From NCBI GenBank assembly GCA_036785705.1, contig JAWUZG010000015.1, positions 3,549,001 to 3,613,000 of the forward strand: a stretch of 64,000 bases of DNA, in the 5' to 3' direction. Position numbers and translations under genes: made by a program. This document shows positions 62,939-64,000 of the stretch, piece after piece (position 1 is the first letter of the stretch; each line of letters begins with the position of its first letter). Origin of the DNA: Acanthornis magna. Its lineage: Eukaryota > Chordata > Aves > Passeriformes > Acanthizidae. Below the pieces are notes generated by a model. That model saw only the letters and a program-made list of their open reading frames with translations. It was not told the DNA's origin and made no database searches.

Positions 62939-64000
62939 CCCCATTTGCTATATAATTTACTTACCCAGAAAAGCTTAGCTCAAATCTCATTTACCATCTG
63001 GAAATCTGTGTGGTCCAGCTCTTCACTGCATTATTGAATCCAAGAATGTAGAAGGTAAAAGTAAATTCCTTGAAAACTGTATGCATCAGAGGCAGGGCTA
63101 CAGTCCTCTTGTCGCCAGATAAAATTGGTTGTCCACCTCTGCAGGCCTTCATCAAGGAAATTCATTTTATTTCTCTTGCCAGCTCAGAGAACTTCTAAAT
63201 TATGAAGCAACTGAATAATTTTGTAAGAGGTATGAGCCTCAGGGTTGCTAGGACTCTAGTCTGAACTTCAAGACTTCATGTGACCTGTCCTTTTCTGTCT
63301 CGTGGGGACAACAAAACCTGCTGGAAACTGATGCTTTTGTGCAGTCTGAGGAAAAACTCCACTCAAATGTCCTGCACTTGTTCTGACACCACCCTGGATC
63401 CAGCTCCTCCCCTCATGTTGCACAGGGCGAGGGGAGGAGGGCATTCAGTGAAATTGGTTGTATTTGTCTTTCTCCCCCTGATGATGAAGGGCCAGATCAC
63501 CCTGGGTGTGTGGTTCAGTTATGTGGGAGTTTGTTCAGCTGTAGCTTCTAGACTCTTCCTGTTTTCTGGATAAAATCAAGGGAAAACTGGCTTATGCTTT
63601 TTCTTTCTGTCCATCTTGTCCTTGCACGACCATGAAAGCTGAAGGAGGAGTTAAAAAGCATAACTTGGTATTGATTTATTTATTTTAAAACATGACCAGG
63701 GAAGAGGATGTCCTCTTGTAGTTTATAAAAATATATTAATTAGCAATCTTGACTCATACAGAGCTCAAATGGCAAATTCACCTGTCAGCAAAGTTTGAAG
63801 GGTGCTTTGGGAACCAGTATGCCTGCAGAATATAAAGGAAAAACACAGCTTTTCATCACGCTGCTGGGCCGAGGCTGAACTGTGACAGTCCTACTCCCTG
63901 CTCCCCTCAGGGTCTCATGTTGGGGAAGATGAAATAGGAAAGCCTTATAAATATTATTACCTGGCAAAATATGCTGAGAATATGGAAACTATAAGTGAGA

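Larger units (their letters stand above)
58668..64000. other. Non-coding background
   Basis: No gene is recognised after the satellite block. Composition returns abruptly to AT-rich. Simple repeats at 62330-62355 and 62903-62938 are listed separately. The open frames are short (116 codons at most) and match nothing known. Confidence 0.65.

Overview
The window reads as nuclear DNA of a bird, most likely a passerine. It holds a truncated avian CR1 LINE and a second CR1 remnant in the same orientation, a much older amniote-type CR1, few other interspersed repeats, and A/C- or T/G-rich low-complexity tracts of a kind I associate with songbird introns. The species call is inference; nothing in the sequence fixes it. 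I found no protein-coding gene, exon series, rRNA, tRNA or CRISPR array. Every open reading frame is short (190-195 codons at most), matches no family I know, and is expected by chance or by repeat periodicity. The window is best described as a gene desert or the interior of a very long intron.

Layout. Positions 1-6717 are non-coding with long T tracts. Positions 6718-7405 hold an ancient CR1 (minus orientation) related to the CR1 families of turtles and crocodilians. Positions 7735-7832 and 9551-9776 are strand-asymmetric low-complexity tracts. Positions 9777-34842 are unannotatable background with several stretches that look like conserved non-coding elements, including a perfect homeodomain-type palindrome at 17306-17326, a perfect 12-bp-arm hairpin at 27459-27490, and a CpG-richer segment at 31500-31920 followed by an AT-rich element. 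Positions 34843-35305 are a clear avian CR1 3' fragment (minus orientation). Positions 35306-52347 are again non-coding with candidate regulatory elements near 37490-37830, 40960-41300 and 50920-51250. Positions 52348-52490 and 54131-54273 are two copies of a 143-bp segment 1,783 bp apart, each beginning inside a CR1 piece and continuing into non-CR1 sequence.

The most unusual element is a GC-rich block at about 56575-58667. It holds a tandem array of about 173-bp monomers (57521-58667) with a trimeric higher-order period of about 518 bp. Degenerate TTAGGG (vertebrate telomere) islands lie at specific monomer junctions, and a diverged monomer is stranded 800 bp upstream. This looks like a subtelomere-type satellite lying inside ordinary AT-rich DNA. 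No genes act together here; what can be read is repeat history and possible cis-regulatory sequence.
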